From an uncultured Verrucomicrobiales bacterium (GTDB taxonomy: Bacteria; Verrucomicrobiota; Verrucomicrobiia; Verrucomicrobiales; Akkermansiaceae), in contig CAJQKQ010000018.1 of NCBI GenBank assembly GCA_905478925.1, positions 1 to 52,275 of the forward strand: a stretch of DNA of 52,275 nucleotides, written 5' to 3'. Under the pieces are notes generated by a model, which made no database searches, was not told the DNA's origin, and was given only the letters and a program-made list of their open reading frames with translations. Positions 16,323 to 24,418 of this stretch are shown here, in pieces. The position numbers and the translations under genes were made by a program. Within the stretch, counting starts at the first letter, position 1. Every line of letters starts with the position of its first letter.

Positions 16323-17747
16323 TTAAGCCAAATTAAATTTTAGGACAAGCGAATTAATCTCAGCTGCTACGGTGTGGTGGGCATACAGCCTCACAACGTC
16401 CTCACTGTTTTCGGCCATTGATTTGAAAAGGAAAGAACGGAATTCAACCGGCTCTGCGATTGAATCGAGATTTCCGTCTGAAAGCATTATGGATGTAGTA
16501 TTCTCCGCGTTTTCCTTCCCTTTGGTTTTTTTCAAGGTGTGAAAGAAATCCTTATACGATGCCCATTTGCTGATTTCATCCAATTCCCACTTCCACGCGG
16601 GAAAGTCTTTTGTCGCCCCTTCCAACGTGCCCATGAGTCTCCCGAAATCCACAGGGTCTTTTTTCGTCAGTTCGATACATTCGAAAACCCTTGTGCCATC
16701 AGGAAGTTTTTTCCTGCGCTCAAGGAAAGCAGCGGACAGCTCCGCGATAAACTGATCCCCTGATTCCCTCCAGCCCTCCATCGCCGTAGTGAGAGTGCCA
16801 TCGTCTAGGCGAAGAAAATCCCTGTCACTTATCGCGCCGGAAGTTTTAAGGAATTCCAAAAGCACTGGTGGTGTGCCCGGAAGTCTGTCGTCAAGGAGAT
16901 CGCCCGCTTCCACGCTGACTGATGCGGCCTTTTTCAGAAGGCAAAGCAGAAGCGCTTCCCACATGCGGGTCGTCCGGTGGAAGTAGACCTGCATGGTCAT
17001 GTGATAGCGGGCGATAATTAGTTGCTCGGCGGCGTAAAGGCCACGCTTCTCATCTAGGCACAGTCTGAGAACCGGCTCATTCTGTTCTCCGTCATCTCTG
17101 CTCAAAGGTTCTTTACCTAAGCAGAGGTGCGCCGCTACCCAATCGAGGTCGTACTGTCCGTATTCCACCCCGGTGAAAAGCGAATCCCTTAGTAGATAGT
17201 CCATCCTGTCCGCATCAAGCTGACTGCTTACAATGTCACAGAGAAATCTGCGGCTATGCAGTTTTTGCAAAACCGAGGCCACTTCCTCTACGTCCACGCC
17301 AACTTTTGCCAACTTTTCCGGGATTCCAAGTTCCGGGTTTTTCAGCAGACTGATTGTTCGCTTCTCGTGATCCGCGTTCGCTTTGAAAAGGCGCTCCATC
17401 GCATGGGAAAATGGCGCGTGGCCGATATCGTGCAAAAGAGCAGCTGCGAGAACCGTTCTGCGGTTCTTTTCCAAAAGTCCGGAAACCTCTTCATTCTCAC
17501 GGTAACGCTTCTTTAGGGTAGATAGGATCTTCCCCGCCACATGCAGGACTCCCATGGAGTGGGAGAACCTGCTGTGCTCCGCGCCGTGATAGGTGAGCCA
17601 ACTCACCCCGAGTTGGCGTATCCGCCTCAGTCTCTGCATCGGCAACGTATCGATCAGCTCCAAGAGAAATCCGTCGTCCTCATCAAGGTGAATCAGGTTG
17701 TGGACTGGATCGCGGAAAACGATCCCTCTTTTGGGAGTTTCACTCAT
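16323..17747 (-). CDS. HD-superfamily phosphohydrolase (YwfO/COG1078 type)
   Basis: The 474-aa protein begins KRGIVFRDPVHNLIHLDEDD and carries the complete HD signature: SRFSHSMGVLHVAGKIL (His63), LLHDIGHAPFSHAME (His106, Asp107) and LDADRMDYLLRDS, in which an Asp completes the metal site. Members related to SAMHD1 hydrolyse dNTPs to nucleosides and triphosphate. A few are known to be allosteric dNTPases, so a nucleotide-depleting role is plausible but unproven. It sits 8 bp upstream of the YwgA-like gene, inside the trmD-flanked insert. Length and motifs are normal, so the enzyme is probably active. Confidence 0.88.
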   Translation of the reverse strand: MSETPKRGIVFRDPVHNLIHLDEDDGFLLELIDTLPMQRLRRIRQLGVSWLTYHGAEHSRFSHSMGVLHVAGKILSTLKKRYRENEEVSGLLEKNRRTVLAAALLHDIGHAPFSHAMERLFKANADHEKRTISLLKNPELGIPEKLAKVGVDVEEVASVLQKLHSRRFLCDIVSSQLDADRMDYLLRDSLFTGVEYGQYDLDWVAAHLCLGKEPLSRDDGEQNEPVLRLCLDEKRGLYAAEQLIIARYHMTMQVYFHRTTRMWEALLLCLLKKAASVSVEAGDLLDDRLPGTPPVLLEFLKTSGAISDRDFLRLDDGTLTTAMEGWRESGDQFIAELSAAFLERRKKLPDGTRVFECIELTKKDPVDFGRLMGTLEGATKDFPAWKWELDEISKWASYKDFFHTLKKTKGKENAENTTSIMLSDGNLDSIAEPVEFRSFLFKSMAENSEDVVRLYAHHTVAAEINSLVLKFNLA

Positions 17748-17843
17748 CTAAGAAATTCGGTGTAATCTATTAATTTAGGCAAGGCTAAAGTTTCAGGGAG
17801 TCCGTTTCGCCCAATGGGAAATCCATTGGACTTGCCGTGAATT

Positions 17844-18926
17844 TTATTTTCCCGACTTCTTCCGGTTGTCGTCTTTGCAGAGCATCTGGCAGTTCGCCGC
17901 AATGGTTCTACCACCCTCATGCCATGGGGTGATGTGGTCGCCTTCCATCCCTGAGAATTCGAAATGCTCTTTGCACGCCGGACAGATTCCCTTCTGCCTC
18001 TCGTATGCTTGCCTCTTCATTTTGGGCGTGAAAGCACGGATGCTGAGGTGTCTTTCCTTCCCATCCAGAACGTAGGAATAGATTCCGGTTTGCCTCGTCA
18101 CATCTTCGTCCTCCATCAATTCGGCGACCCGCTCCTCCAGCGTGTCAGGATTGAGCGTTTTTCCTTTGAACCGGTTATAAAGGTCACCCCATGGGACTGT
18201 CTTCATTGGAGTTCGGTGGTTCGGGAATGTGGCTTTGACCCACGCAATGACACTCTGAAAGTAATGCCAGATCTCACCGGCGTTCTCATCATGCTGGTGC
18301 TTGGACATGTAGTCGTCGATTGTCCCGTCCGCATGCCAAGCGATGGCCGTTTCAAGGTAATCCTGGCGGATCGGTCTTCCAGTGAGGTAATCGCTCCCCA
18401 GCCGGTATGCCGCACAACCAGTCTTGCTGAAATACCGCTTCGCATCAGCCGTCCAAGGTCCCGCATAAACCGCGTTCCGCATTTCTTGGTCGTAGAGCTC
18501 TTCGCCAGCGATGTTGATCGTTTTGAACCACTCCAGCTTTTCGCTAGGCGCGCCCGTGCAAAAATAAACCATCAGCGTGTAATCGAGGATCTGCTGTTGT
18601 TGGTCGTCCTGAAGGTTGTGAAACGCCAGACCGTTGATTGAATAGTCACCGTTGACGTACTGGCAGATGGATAGCGTCCGCTGTTGCCCGTCGATCACTT
18701 CCAGATTGCCATCCTCGCGAACCGCCCAATACATGACATTGAGCGGGTAGTCTTTCCTGACCGTGTCCATCACTGCATTCCGCTGCAGATCCTTGTAAAT
18801 GAACTCACGCTGATAAGGCGGCCGGATGTCGAGCTTCTCGCCAAAGCCAACGACGCCAGCCTCATCCTTGTCCTCGAAGCCCTCAAAGAGTTCGCTTACT
18901 TTTATTTCGTGGAGTTCGATCTTCAT
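17844..18926 (-). CDS. DUF262-HNH endonuclease-like protein
   Basis: The 360-aa protein joins an N-terminal DUF262 (ParB/sulfiredoxin-like) domain, with PPYQREF (36-42) and the catalytic-type motif IDGQQRTLS (78-86), to a C-terminal HNH nuclease. The HNH part has the zinc-binding pair CPAC (315-318), DHITPWHEGG (Asp330, His331), then Asn345, Cys350 and Asn354. DUF262 proteins such as GmrSD and SspE use nucleotide hydrolysis to control a nuclease that recognises modified DNA. Here the DUF1524 nuclease is replaced by a classic HNH. The ATG overlaps the stop of the methyltransferase gene by four bases. I infer a restriction nuclease whose target choice depends on the partner's methylation. Confidence 0.85.
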   Translation of the reverse strand: MKIELHEIKVSELFEGFEDKDEAGVVGFGEKLDIRPPYQREFIYKDLQRNAVMDTVRKDYPLNVMYWAVREDGNLEVIDGQQRTLSICQYVNGDYSINGLAFHNLQDDQQQQILDYTLMVYFCTGAPSEKLEWFKTINIAGEELYDQEMRNAVYAGPWTADAKRYFSKTGCAAYRLGSDYLTGRPIRQDYLETAIAWHADGTIDDYMSKHQHDENAGEIWHYFQSVIAWVKATFPNHRTPMKTVPWGDLYNRFKGKTLNPDTLEERVAELMEDEDVTRQTGIYSYVLDGKERHLSIRAFTPKMKRQAYERQKGICPACKEHFEFSGMEGDHITPWHEGGRTIAANCQMLCKDDNRKKSGK

Positions 18927-19930
18927 TTTATTTTTCTGATCAAAAGGCGCGCGTATGTCGCCTTGTACGTTTTGTCGGTCTTGATCGCCGCGCGGCGATT
19001 CAAATCACCAGGATTAGGGACGTCTGCACGCTTATACTCCCTGGTCTTTAGCCCCCACTCGTTTCCGCGATCCGTGATTCCTAAAATCTCAAATTGCTCG
19101 GGATTATGGTGTTCCAAGAAGGTAACGGGAACTCCCATTGAGTAGTCATAATCCATGGGTATGTCAGCAAACTTCCCTACCTCGATAGCTTCGTAATTAT
19201 CGTAGGTTGGATAATGTTCGGGGGAATATGATTTGAAGAGAATCAGTTCCTCGTGTCGCTTTGCGATATCCAGATTCGTGTACCAACATGCGTTCCCCAG
19301 GCTGCGCCAATTTGTGCCGTTATCGTCACGCCAACTTCTGACGCTACGCTGCTCGTAATGATCCGGCACGACAAAGGCCACGGGATGTGAATAGCCTAAC
19401 CAGATTTCGTTGGCCTTTATCAGCGCGAATGTCTCCTTGTAGGTTATCGCGTTATGGTTCCCTATGATGAGGAATTTTTTCCCATGGTCGATAAGCTGCT
19501 GAACATATTCCCTAAACAGGGAGAACGGCGGATTGGTGACAACGATGTCGGCTTCTTTCAGTAGCGCGATGCATTCCTCACTACGGAAGTCGCCGTCGCC
19601 GTCGAACTCATGCACGCCGATCTCAGTCGGATCAGGGACTCGGTTTCCGTTCTTGTCGCCTTCATAAACGAGGTAGACCCCCTTTTCCGCCTCGTGAGTG
19701 CTGAATAAATCGGTGTCCTGGTTCTTGTAGCAGGTGGTGATGAGTTTTTTCAGTTTCAACTTCTCAAAGTTGTAGGAAAAGAAGTGGAAAAAATTGCTGA
19801 CGCGGGGATCGTCGCAGTTGCACAGCACTGTCTTGCCCTCGAAGTGCTTCGTGTAGTGCTTGAGTTCCTTCTCGATATCTGAAAGCTGAGTGTAAAACTC
19901 ATCCTGTTTGGCTTTCCTTGCGCTGCCCAA
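18923..19930 (-). CDS. EcoRI-type adenine-specific DNA methyltransferase (5' end possibly frameshifted)
   Basis: The product closely follows the M.EcoRI family from DEFYTQLSDIEKELKHY through CNCDDPRVSNFFHFFSYNF and KNQDTDLFSTHEAEKG to the catalytic motif VVTNPPFSLFREY (NPPF 133-136), where adenine N6 is methylated. The strict frame starts at a TTG (19930), giving an N-terminus about 20 residues shorter than relatives. The missing residues (MVKLLGRNGKNTENRGLKAT) appear in another frame, starting at an ATG at 20000, and would join perfectly if one base near 19924-19928 were removed. The gene is coupled by ATGA overlap to the DUF262-HNH gene, so methylation and cleavage are probably parts of one system. 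There is no separate EcoRI-like nuclease. Confidence 0.88.
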   Translation of the reverse strand: MGSARKAKQDEFYTQLSDIEKELKHYTKHFEGKTVLCNCDDPRVSNFFHFFSYNFEKLKLKKLITTCYKNQDTDLFSTHEAEKGVYLVYEGDKNGNRVPDPTEIGVHEFDGDGDFRSEECIALLKEADIVVTNPPFSLFREYVQQLIDHGKKFLIIGNHNAITYKETFALIKANEIWLGYSHPVAFVVPDHYEQRSVRSWRDDNGTNWRSLGNACWYTNLDIAKRHEELILFKSYSPEHYPTYDNYEAIEVGKFADIPMDYDYSMGVPVTFLEHHNPEQFEILGITDRGNEWGLKTREYKRADVPNPGDLNRRAAIKTDKTYKATYARLLIRKIK

Positions 19931-20000
19931 GCTTCTGTTCAGTGGCTTTTAATCCGCGGTTTTCTGTATTTTTCCCATTTCTCCCAAGAAGTTTAACCAT
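19926..20000 (-). other. Out-of-frame N-terminal extension of the methyltransferase
   Basis: From ATG 20000 the minus strand encodes a basic, family-like N-terminus ending KATEQKLG, one frame away from the SARKAKQDEFYTQ that continues in the main frame. A single extra base in the GGGC run at about 19924-19928 explains both. It could be a real mutation, a sequencing error or a programmed shift. Confidence 0.5.
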
Positions 20001-20269
20001 CGTGATGATCATTGGCAAGAGGAGTAAATACCGGCTTTGACCTAAAAAGATGCATTCGGGAGTTCCGAAAAAGAAAACCCCGCCCAACCTACTTGAATAC
20101 CCGACGCAGTGCGTTGGGGTTCAGCTGGCGCGGAGCCGATCGCTCAGTGCCAGAATTCTTAAATCTCGTCAAATACTGGATCACGTCTTGATCCAGACTA
20201 ATCCCACTTGTTTAGGAGCTTAACTTGTCTGGATTCAAATTAGGCAACTACCAACTATCTCCAGATGGC

Positions 20270-20336
20270 GGCGGATTGTATCCGCCATGCCAAACGCTTC
20301 CCTTCCCTTCCCTTGGAATGGCGGATACAATCCGCC
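20270..20336. repeat. 19-bp perfect inverted repeat just upstream of trmD
   Basis: The arms 20270-20288 (GGCGGATTGTATCCGCCAT) and 20318-20336 are perfect reverse complements 29 bp apart, and each arm is itself partly palindromic. The second arm ends 6 bp before the trmD ATG. The wider space 20001-20342 also holds a small CTGGATCA/TGATCCAG hairpin (20176-20196), and no other gene is supported there. It may mark the right border of the insert. Confidence 0.8.
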
Positions 20337-20342
20337 GCTACG

Positions 20343-21008
20343 ATGAAAATCGATATACTCACCCTCTTTCCAGAAATCGCGCTTTCACCGCTGAGCGATT
20401 CCATCATCCAGCGCGCCCGCGATGCGGGGTTGGTGGAAATCCATGGTCACAATCTGCGGGATTGGTCGCAGGACAAGCACAGGCGCGTCGATGACTCGCC
20501 CTGCGGCGGCGGACCGGGGATGGTTCTTCAGCCCGGGCCGCTGCATGCGGCGATCACGGAGCTGAAGCAGGAAAACACCCACACCATCCTGATGACCCCG
20601 CAGGGTGCTCCGCTGAAACAGGCACGCGTCCGAGAGCTTTCCTCGGAAACGCATCTCCTCATCGTTTGCGGCCACTACGAGGGCATCGACCACCGCGTCG
20701 TCGAGACGCTCATCGATGAGGAAATCTCCATCGGCGACTACGTGCTGACGAACGGGGCGATTGCCGCTGCGGTGCTTAGTGATGCGGTGATCCGGCTGCT
20801 GCCGGGTGCGCTCGGTGATTCGCAATCTGCCGTCGAGGAATCATTTTCCGATCCCAATTTGTTAGAGGCACCGTGCTACACACGACCCGTTGATTTCGCA
20901 GGGATGAAGGTTCCTGAAATCCTGCTTTCGGGAAACCACGCGAAGATTGCCCAGTGGCGCAAAGAGCAAGCCGCCTTGCGCACCCGGAAGAACCGCCCGG
21001 ATCTGTAG
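20343..21008 (+). CDS. trmD: tRNA (guanine-N1)-methyltransferase
   Basis: The 221-aa protein is a normal TrmD: MKIDILTLFPEIALSP, DDSPCGGGPGMVLQP, LLIVCGHYEGIDHRV and ISIGDYVLTNGAIAA, the last two forming the trefoil knot that binds SAM. It methylates N1 of G37 in tRNAs with G36, which prevents +1 frameshifting, and is essential in most bacteria. ATG 20343 matches the family start. Relatives usually sit between rimM and rplS; here the gene is isolated on the + strand, preceded by the minus-strand accessory genes. A diverged copy of its first 16 codons at 15684 shows the 5' region was rebuilt by an insertion. Confidence 0.96.
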   Translation: MKIDILTLFPEIALSPLSDSIIQRARDAGLVEIHGHNLRDWSQDKHRRVDDSPCGGGPGMVLQPGPLHAAITELKQENTHTILMTPQGAPLKQARVRELSSETHLLIVCGHYEGIDHRVVETLIDEEISIGDYVLTNGAIAAAVLSDAVIRLLPGALGDSQSAVEESFSDPNLLEAPCYTRPVDFAGMKVPEILLSGNHAKIAQWRKEQAALRTRKNRPDL

Positions 21009-21155
21009 CTTCGTATGGCCATCCCGGGCAACGCATTGACCCGTGATTCCTGAGTTCATGGACGGGAAGGCCATCTCAGCATCTGGATGGAACAGGCCAA
21101 GCTCCCGCCCGCAGCCCTCGAGCTCGCTGCGAAGCCGATCGAGTGAGGCTTCGCC

Positions 21156-21716
21156 TCAGTGATCGAGCTTGAGCTTCTTCAGTTTCGGCTCGACCACATA
21201 CTGGCAGTAGCCATTGCGGGTCTTGTTCTGAAAGTAGTAGTCCTGGTGGTAATTCTCCGCCGGATGAAACGTCACCGCTTCGGTGATCTCGGTGACGATG
21301 GGCTTGTCAAAATTTTCCTGCGCCGCCTGCTTCGAAGCCTCGGCGAGTTTCCTCTGTTCGGCGTTTTCGAAGAAAATCGAGGATCGGTATTGGGTGCCGA
21401 CGTCGTTGCCCTGGCGATTGAGCTGGGTGGGATCGTGCAGATCCCAGAACCAGGCGAGCACCCTTTCCAAGGGAATCAATTTCGGGGCGAAAACCACCTG
21501 CACCACCTCCGCGTGGCCGCTTGTGCCGGTGCAGATGTCCTCGTAGGTCGGGTTCTCCGATGCCCCGCCCATGTATCCTGAAACGGCGGCATGGATCCCC
21601 TCGAGCTGGTTGTAGGCAGCCTCAACGCACCAGAAGCATCCGGCGCCAAGGGTAATGGTTTCCGCTCCTTCTGGCACCGGTGGCTTCTCGGCGGGTGATT
21701 TTATGTCCGTCTGCAT
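21156..21716 (-). CDS. msrA: Peptide methionine sulfoxide reductase MsrA
   Basis: The 186-aa protein carries the catalytic motif GAGCFWCVEA with the nucleophilic Cys27, then GYMGG, GTSGHAEVVQVVF, LAWFWDLHDPTQLNRQGNDVGTQYRS and the C-terminal NYHQDYY, all diagnostic of MsrA. It reduces the S-epimer of methionine sulfoxide in proteins, using thioredoxin. ATG 21716 was chosen because the 19 codons before it are not conserved. No signal peptide, so it is cytoplasmic. Together with the neighbouring superoxide dismutase it makes a small oxidative-stress group, though the two genes are not an obvious operon (182 bp apart with a terminator between them). Confidence 0.95.
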   Translation of the reverse strand: MQTDIKSPAEKPPVPEGAETITLGAGCFWCVEAAYNQLEGIHAAVSGYMGGASENPTYEDICTGTSGHAEVVQVVFAPKLIPLERVLAWFWDLHDPTQLNRQGNDVGTQYRSSIFFENAEQRKLAEASKQAAQENFDKPIVTEITEAVTFHPAENYHQDYYFQNKTRNGYCQYVVEPKLKKLKLDH

Positions 21717-21846
21717 GCGGTGAGGGTAGCTCGGAAATGGGGCGGCACAAGGAGGCCCTCGATCTGGCCACAATGGCGGATTTGCCGGATTGATTCGCGG
21801 GTTAATTCGTCCAACAGCTTTTTTAATAAACGGAGGACACGGAGAT

Positions 21847-21878
21847 AAAAAAATCCCCCCGGAATGCTCCGGAGGGAT
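21847..21878 (-). terminator. Terminator of the superoxide dismutase gene
   Basis: On the minus strand, an 11-bp stem with one mismatch around a 4-nt loop (GCAT) is followed by a seven-T run. It begins about 20 bp past the stop codon. Confidence 0.85.
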
Positions 21879-21898
21879 TTGGGAAAAGGAAACAGGGA

Positions 21899-22525
21899 TC
21901 AGCCAGCGAAGTTCGCAGCGGCGACGTCCCAGTTCACGACGTTCCAGAACGCGCCGATGTAGGCCGGGCGCTTGTTTTGGTAGTTGAGGTAGTAGGCGTG
22001 CTCCCAGACATCGAGGCCGAGGATTGGGGTGCAGCCGCCGCAGCCGCCGAAGTCAGATCCCATGGTCGGGTTGTCTTGGTTTGCGCTGGAGCAGACGGTG
22101 AGTGTGCCGTCGGATTTCTTGCAGAGCCATGCCCAGCCGGAGCCGAAACGTGTCATGCCGGCCTTGGTGAAGGCTTCCTTGAAGGCGTCAAACGATCCAA
22201 ATGCGGAGTCGATGGCTGCTGCGAGGTCGCCGGATGGTGCGCTTGCGCCGCCCGGGGCGATGGCTTTCCAGAAAAACGAGTGGTTCCAGTGGCCGCCGCC
22301 GTTGTTGCGCACCGCGCCGCGGATCGCTTCCGGAACTGCGGAGAGATCGGATACGAGCTCGCAGATGGATTTTGCCTCAAGCTCGGCGTTTCCTGCGATC
22401 GCGTTGTTGAGATTGGTGACGTAGGCTTGGTGGTGCCTGTCGTGGTGGATTTCCATTGTCAGTGCGTCGATGTGGGGTTCGAGCGCGTCGAAGGAATAGC
22501 CGAGGTCTGGTAATGTATGTGCCAT
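21899..22525 (-). CDS. Fe/Mn superoxide dismutase
   Basis: The 208-aa protein has all four metal ligands of the Fe/Mn family: His27 in [12 protein letters not shown], His82 in [10 protein letters not shown], and Asp172 and His176 in [16 protein letters not shown]. It converts superoxide to hydrogen peroxide and oxygen. The GGHWNH block is more Mn-like, but metal choice cannot be settled from sequence. An unusual CGGC motif (residues 162-165) lies immediately before [11 protein letters not shown], close to the metal site. ATG 22525 is the usual start ([20 protein letters not shown]). No signal peptide. A terminator follows. Confidence 0.95.
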   Translation of the reverse strand: MAHTLPDLGYSFDALEPHIDALTMEIHHDRHHQAYVTNLNNAIAGNAELEAKSICELVSDLSAVPEAIRGAVRNNGGGHWNHSFFWKAIAPGGASAPSGDLAAAIDSAFGSFDAFKEAFTKAGMTRFGSGWAWLCKKSDGTLTVCSSANQDNPTMGSDFGGCGGCTPILGLDVWEHAYYLNYQNKRPAYIGAFWNVVNWDVAAANFAG

Positions 22526-22643
22526 GGTAGTGAAATGGTTGGTTGTCTGGTTGCAGTTGTCGCGGCAGCATAGGGAAAGAAATTTCCCGCCGCACAAGTA
22601 ACTACAACGCCAGCAATCCCGCACCCGCAAGCAGAAACCAGCC

Positions 22644-24125
22644 ATGCCTCCCGAACTCGAACCCTACCTTCCACTCATCGTCACCGCCATCGCCTCCCTT
22701 TTCATCGGTTGGCTGATCACCTGGCTGGCCGCATCCGGCGCGAAATCCGCTCTGCTTGAACGACTCAAATCCGAGGAGCGCCGCAACGCGGATTCCCAAG
22801 CTCGCCTCGCCCACGCCGAGGCGGAAAGCCAGCGCAACGAGACCCAGGCGCAGACTTTCCGCAACCAGCTTGCGGAAACCACCAGCCGCCTGGAGGCCGA
22901 GCGCAAGGCGGCAGAGGAAAAGCAGGCGCTGCTCGGGCGCGCCGAGGCCAAGCTCTCCGACACCTTCAAAGCCCTTTCTGCCGACGCACTGAAAGGTGCC
23001 TCCGAACAATTCTTGCATCTCGCGAAATCCACCCTGGCCTCCCAGACCGAGGAAGCGAAAGGCGATATCGAGAAGCGCAAGACCGCCATCGAGACCTTGG
23101 TGAAACCGGTCGCCGACTCCCTCGGGAAATTCGAGCTCCGTATCGGTGAGATCGAGAAAATCCGCGAAGGCGCCTATTCGGAGCTCAAGGAACAGGTTCG
23201 CGCCCTTGGCCAAGGCCAGCTCGGCCTGCAGAAGGAAACCGCCTCGCTGGTAAAGGCTCTCCGCCAGCCCACCGGCCGCGGCCAGTGGGGGGAAATGCAG
23301 CTGCGCCGTGTCGTCGAGCTCGCAGGTATGCAGGAGCATTGCGATTTCACCCTCCAGACCACCACAACCACCGACGAGGGCAAGCGCCTCCGCCCCGACA
23401 TGGTCGTGAAACTCCCCGGCGGGAAAACCATCGTCGTCGATTCCAAGACGCCCATGGATGCCTATCTCAACGCCCTGGAGGCCACCGACGATGACGAACG
23501 CGAGCGTTTCCTCACCCAGCACGCCCTGCAGGTGAGCAAGCACATCAAGGATCTCTCCTCCAAGGAATACACCAAGCAGTTCGATGACACCCCGGAGTTC
23601 ACCGTCCTCTTCCTGCCCAGCGAATCGTTCTTCTCCGCCGCCCTCCACTCCGATCCCGGCCTCATCGAAAAGGGCGTGGACAACGGCGTCATCCTCGCCA
23701 CCCCGACGACACTCATCGCCCTCCTAAAAGCCGTCGCCTATGGCTGGAGGCAGGAAGCCCTCGCCCTCAACGCCAAGGAAATCTCCGCCCTCGGTCGCAC
23801 CATGCATGAAAGGCTCGGCAAACTCGCCGACCACTTCGCCAAGCTCGGCAACTCACTCAACTCTGCCGTCGATCACTACAACCGCGCCATCGGCTCCTAC
23901 GAGACCCGCGTCATGTCCACCGCCCGGAAGTTCGAGGAACTCAAAGCCGCCCCGCAAAACGCCGCCCTCCCGAATCTCGAAAGCATCGACAAAACAACCC
24001 GCCCCCTGCTCGCCAATCCGGACATCGACATCGAAGCCAAGGACGACTTCGCCTTCGTCCCGGAAAAGGACACCGCCTCCAAAAAAGCGGCGAGTGATCT
24101 GCGGAGCGCGTTTGAGGATTTCTGA
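22644..24125 (+). CDS. rmuC: DNA recombination protein RmuC
   Basis: The 493-aa protein starts with a membrane anchor ([21 protein letters not shown]), continues with a long Glu/Lys/Arg/Ala coiled coil (about residues 35-195) and then the RmuC domain with [39 protein letters not shown] and [13 protein letters not shown]. The D...D-x-K pattern within that domain is that of the PD-(D/E)xK nuclease fold. RmuC limits recombination between short inverted repeats. A very Ser/Pro/Arg-rich reading in another frame is only a shadow. The gene ends 36 bp before the vapBC operon and has no terminator that I can see. Confidence 0.93.
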   Translation: MPPELEPYLPLIVTAIASLFIGWLITWLAASGAKSALLERLKSEERRNADSQARLAHAEAESQRNETQAQTFRNQLAETTSRLEAERKAAEEKQALLGRAEAKLSDTFKALSADALKGASEQFLHLAKSTLASQTEEAKGDIEKRKTAIETLVKPVADSLGKFELRIGEIEKIREGAYSELKEQVRALGQGQLGLQKETASLVKALRQPTGRGQWGEMQLRRVVELAGMQEHCDFTLQTTTTTDEGKRLRPDMVVKLPGGKTIVVDSKTPMDAYLNALEATDDDERERFLTQHALQVSKHIKDLSSKEYTKQFDDTPEFTVLFLPSESFFSAALHSDPGLIEKGVDNGVILATPTTLIALLKAVAYGWRQEALALNAKEISALGRTMHERLGKLADHFAKLGNSLNSAVDHYNRAIGSYETRVMSTARKFEELKAAPQNAALPNLESIDKTTRPLLANPDIDIEAKDDFAFVPEKDTASKKAASDLRSAFEDF

Positions 24126-24161
24126 TTGAATTTTGCATCAGATGCGACTACATCTGATGCA
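24126..24161 (+). promoter_or_regulatory. Promoter and 11-bp palindromic operator of vapBC
   Basis: TGCATCAGATG and CATCTGATGCA are perfect inverted arms (24134-24144, 24151-24161) 6 bp apart. TTGAAT (24126-24131), a 17-bp spacer and TACATC (24149-24154) would place the transcription start at about 24161, exactly the A of the vapB ATG. The palindrome overlaps this promoter, as expected for autorepression by a VapBC complex, and the mRNA would be leaderless. Confidence 0.65.
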
Positions 24162-24412
24162 TGAGAACCACCTTGGACATCGATTCCGACGTTCTCGCTG
24201 CCGCGAAGGAGATGGCCGCGAAGGAGAAATCGACAGCGGGGAGGATTATTTCCGAAGTCTTCCGCCGAGGGATCCAAACGGCGGGAGAAACTTCCAAAAC
24301 CACCCGCAGCGGGCAGTTCGTGACGAAAAACGGGATCCCGTTGATGCCATCGCGAGGCAGCATCGTGACTTCGGAGCAGGTGAGGAAAATCATGGATGAG
24401 GAGGGGATCTGA
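24161..24412 (+). CDS. vapB: Ribbon-helix-helix antitoxin, VapB type
   Basis: The 83-aa product starts MRTTLDIDSDVLAAAKEMAAKE, a beta-strand then helix typical of RHH antitoxins (the DUF2191 group); TAGRIISEVFRRGIQ makes the second helix. The C-terminal half (VTKNGIPLMPSRGSIVTSEQ) should wrap around the toxin. The antitoxin neutralises the PIN toxin encoded 6 bp downstream and represses the operon through the palindrome at its start. The ATG follows the palindrome directly, with no Shine-Dalgarno sequence. Confidence 0.85.
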   Translation: MRTTLDIDSDVLAAAKEMAAKEKSTAGRIISEVFRRGIQTAGETSKTTRSGQFVTKNGIPLMPSRGSIVTSEQVRKIMDEEGI

Positions 24413-24418
24413 TCCCGC

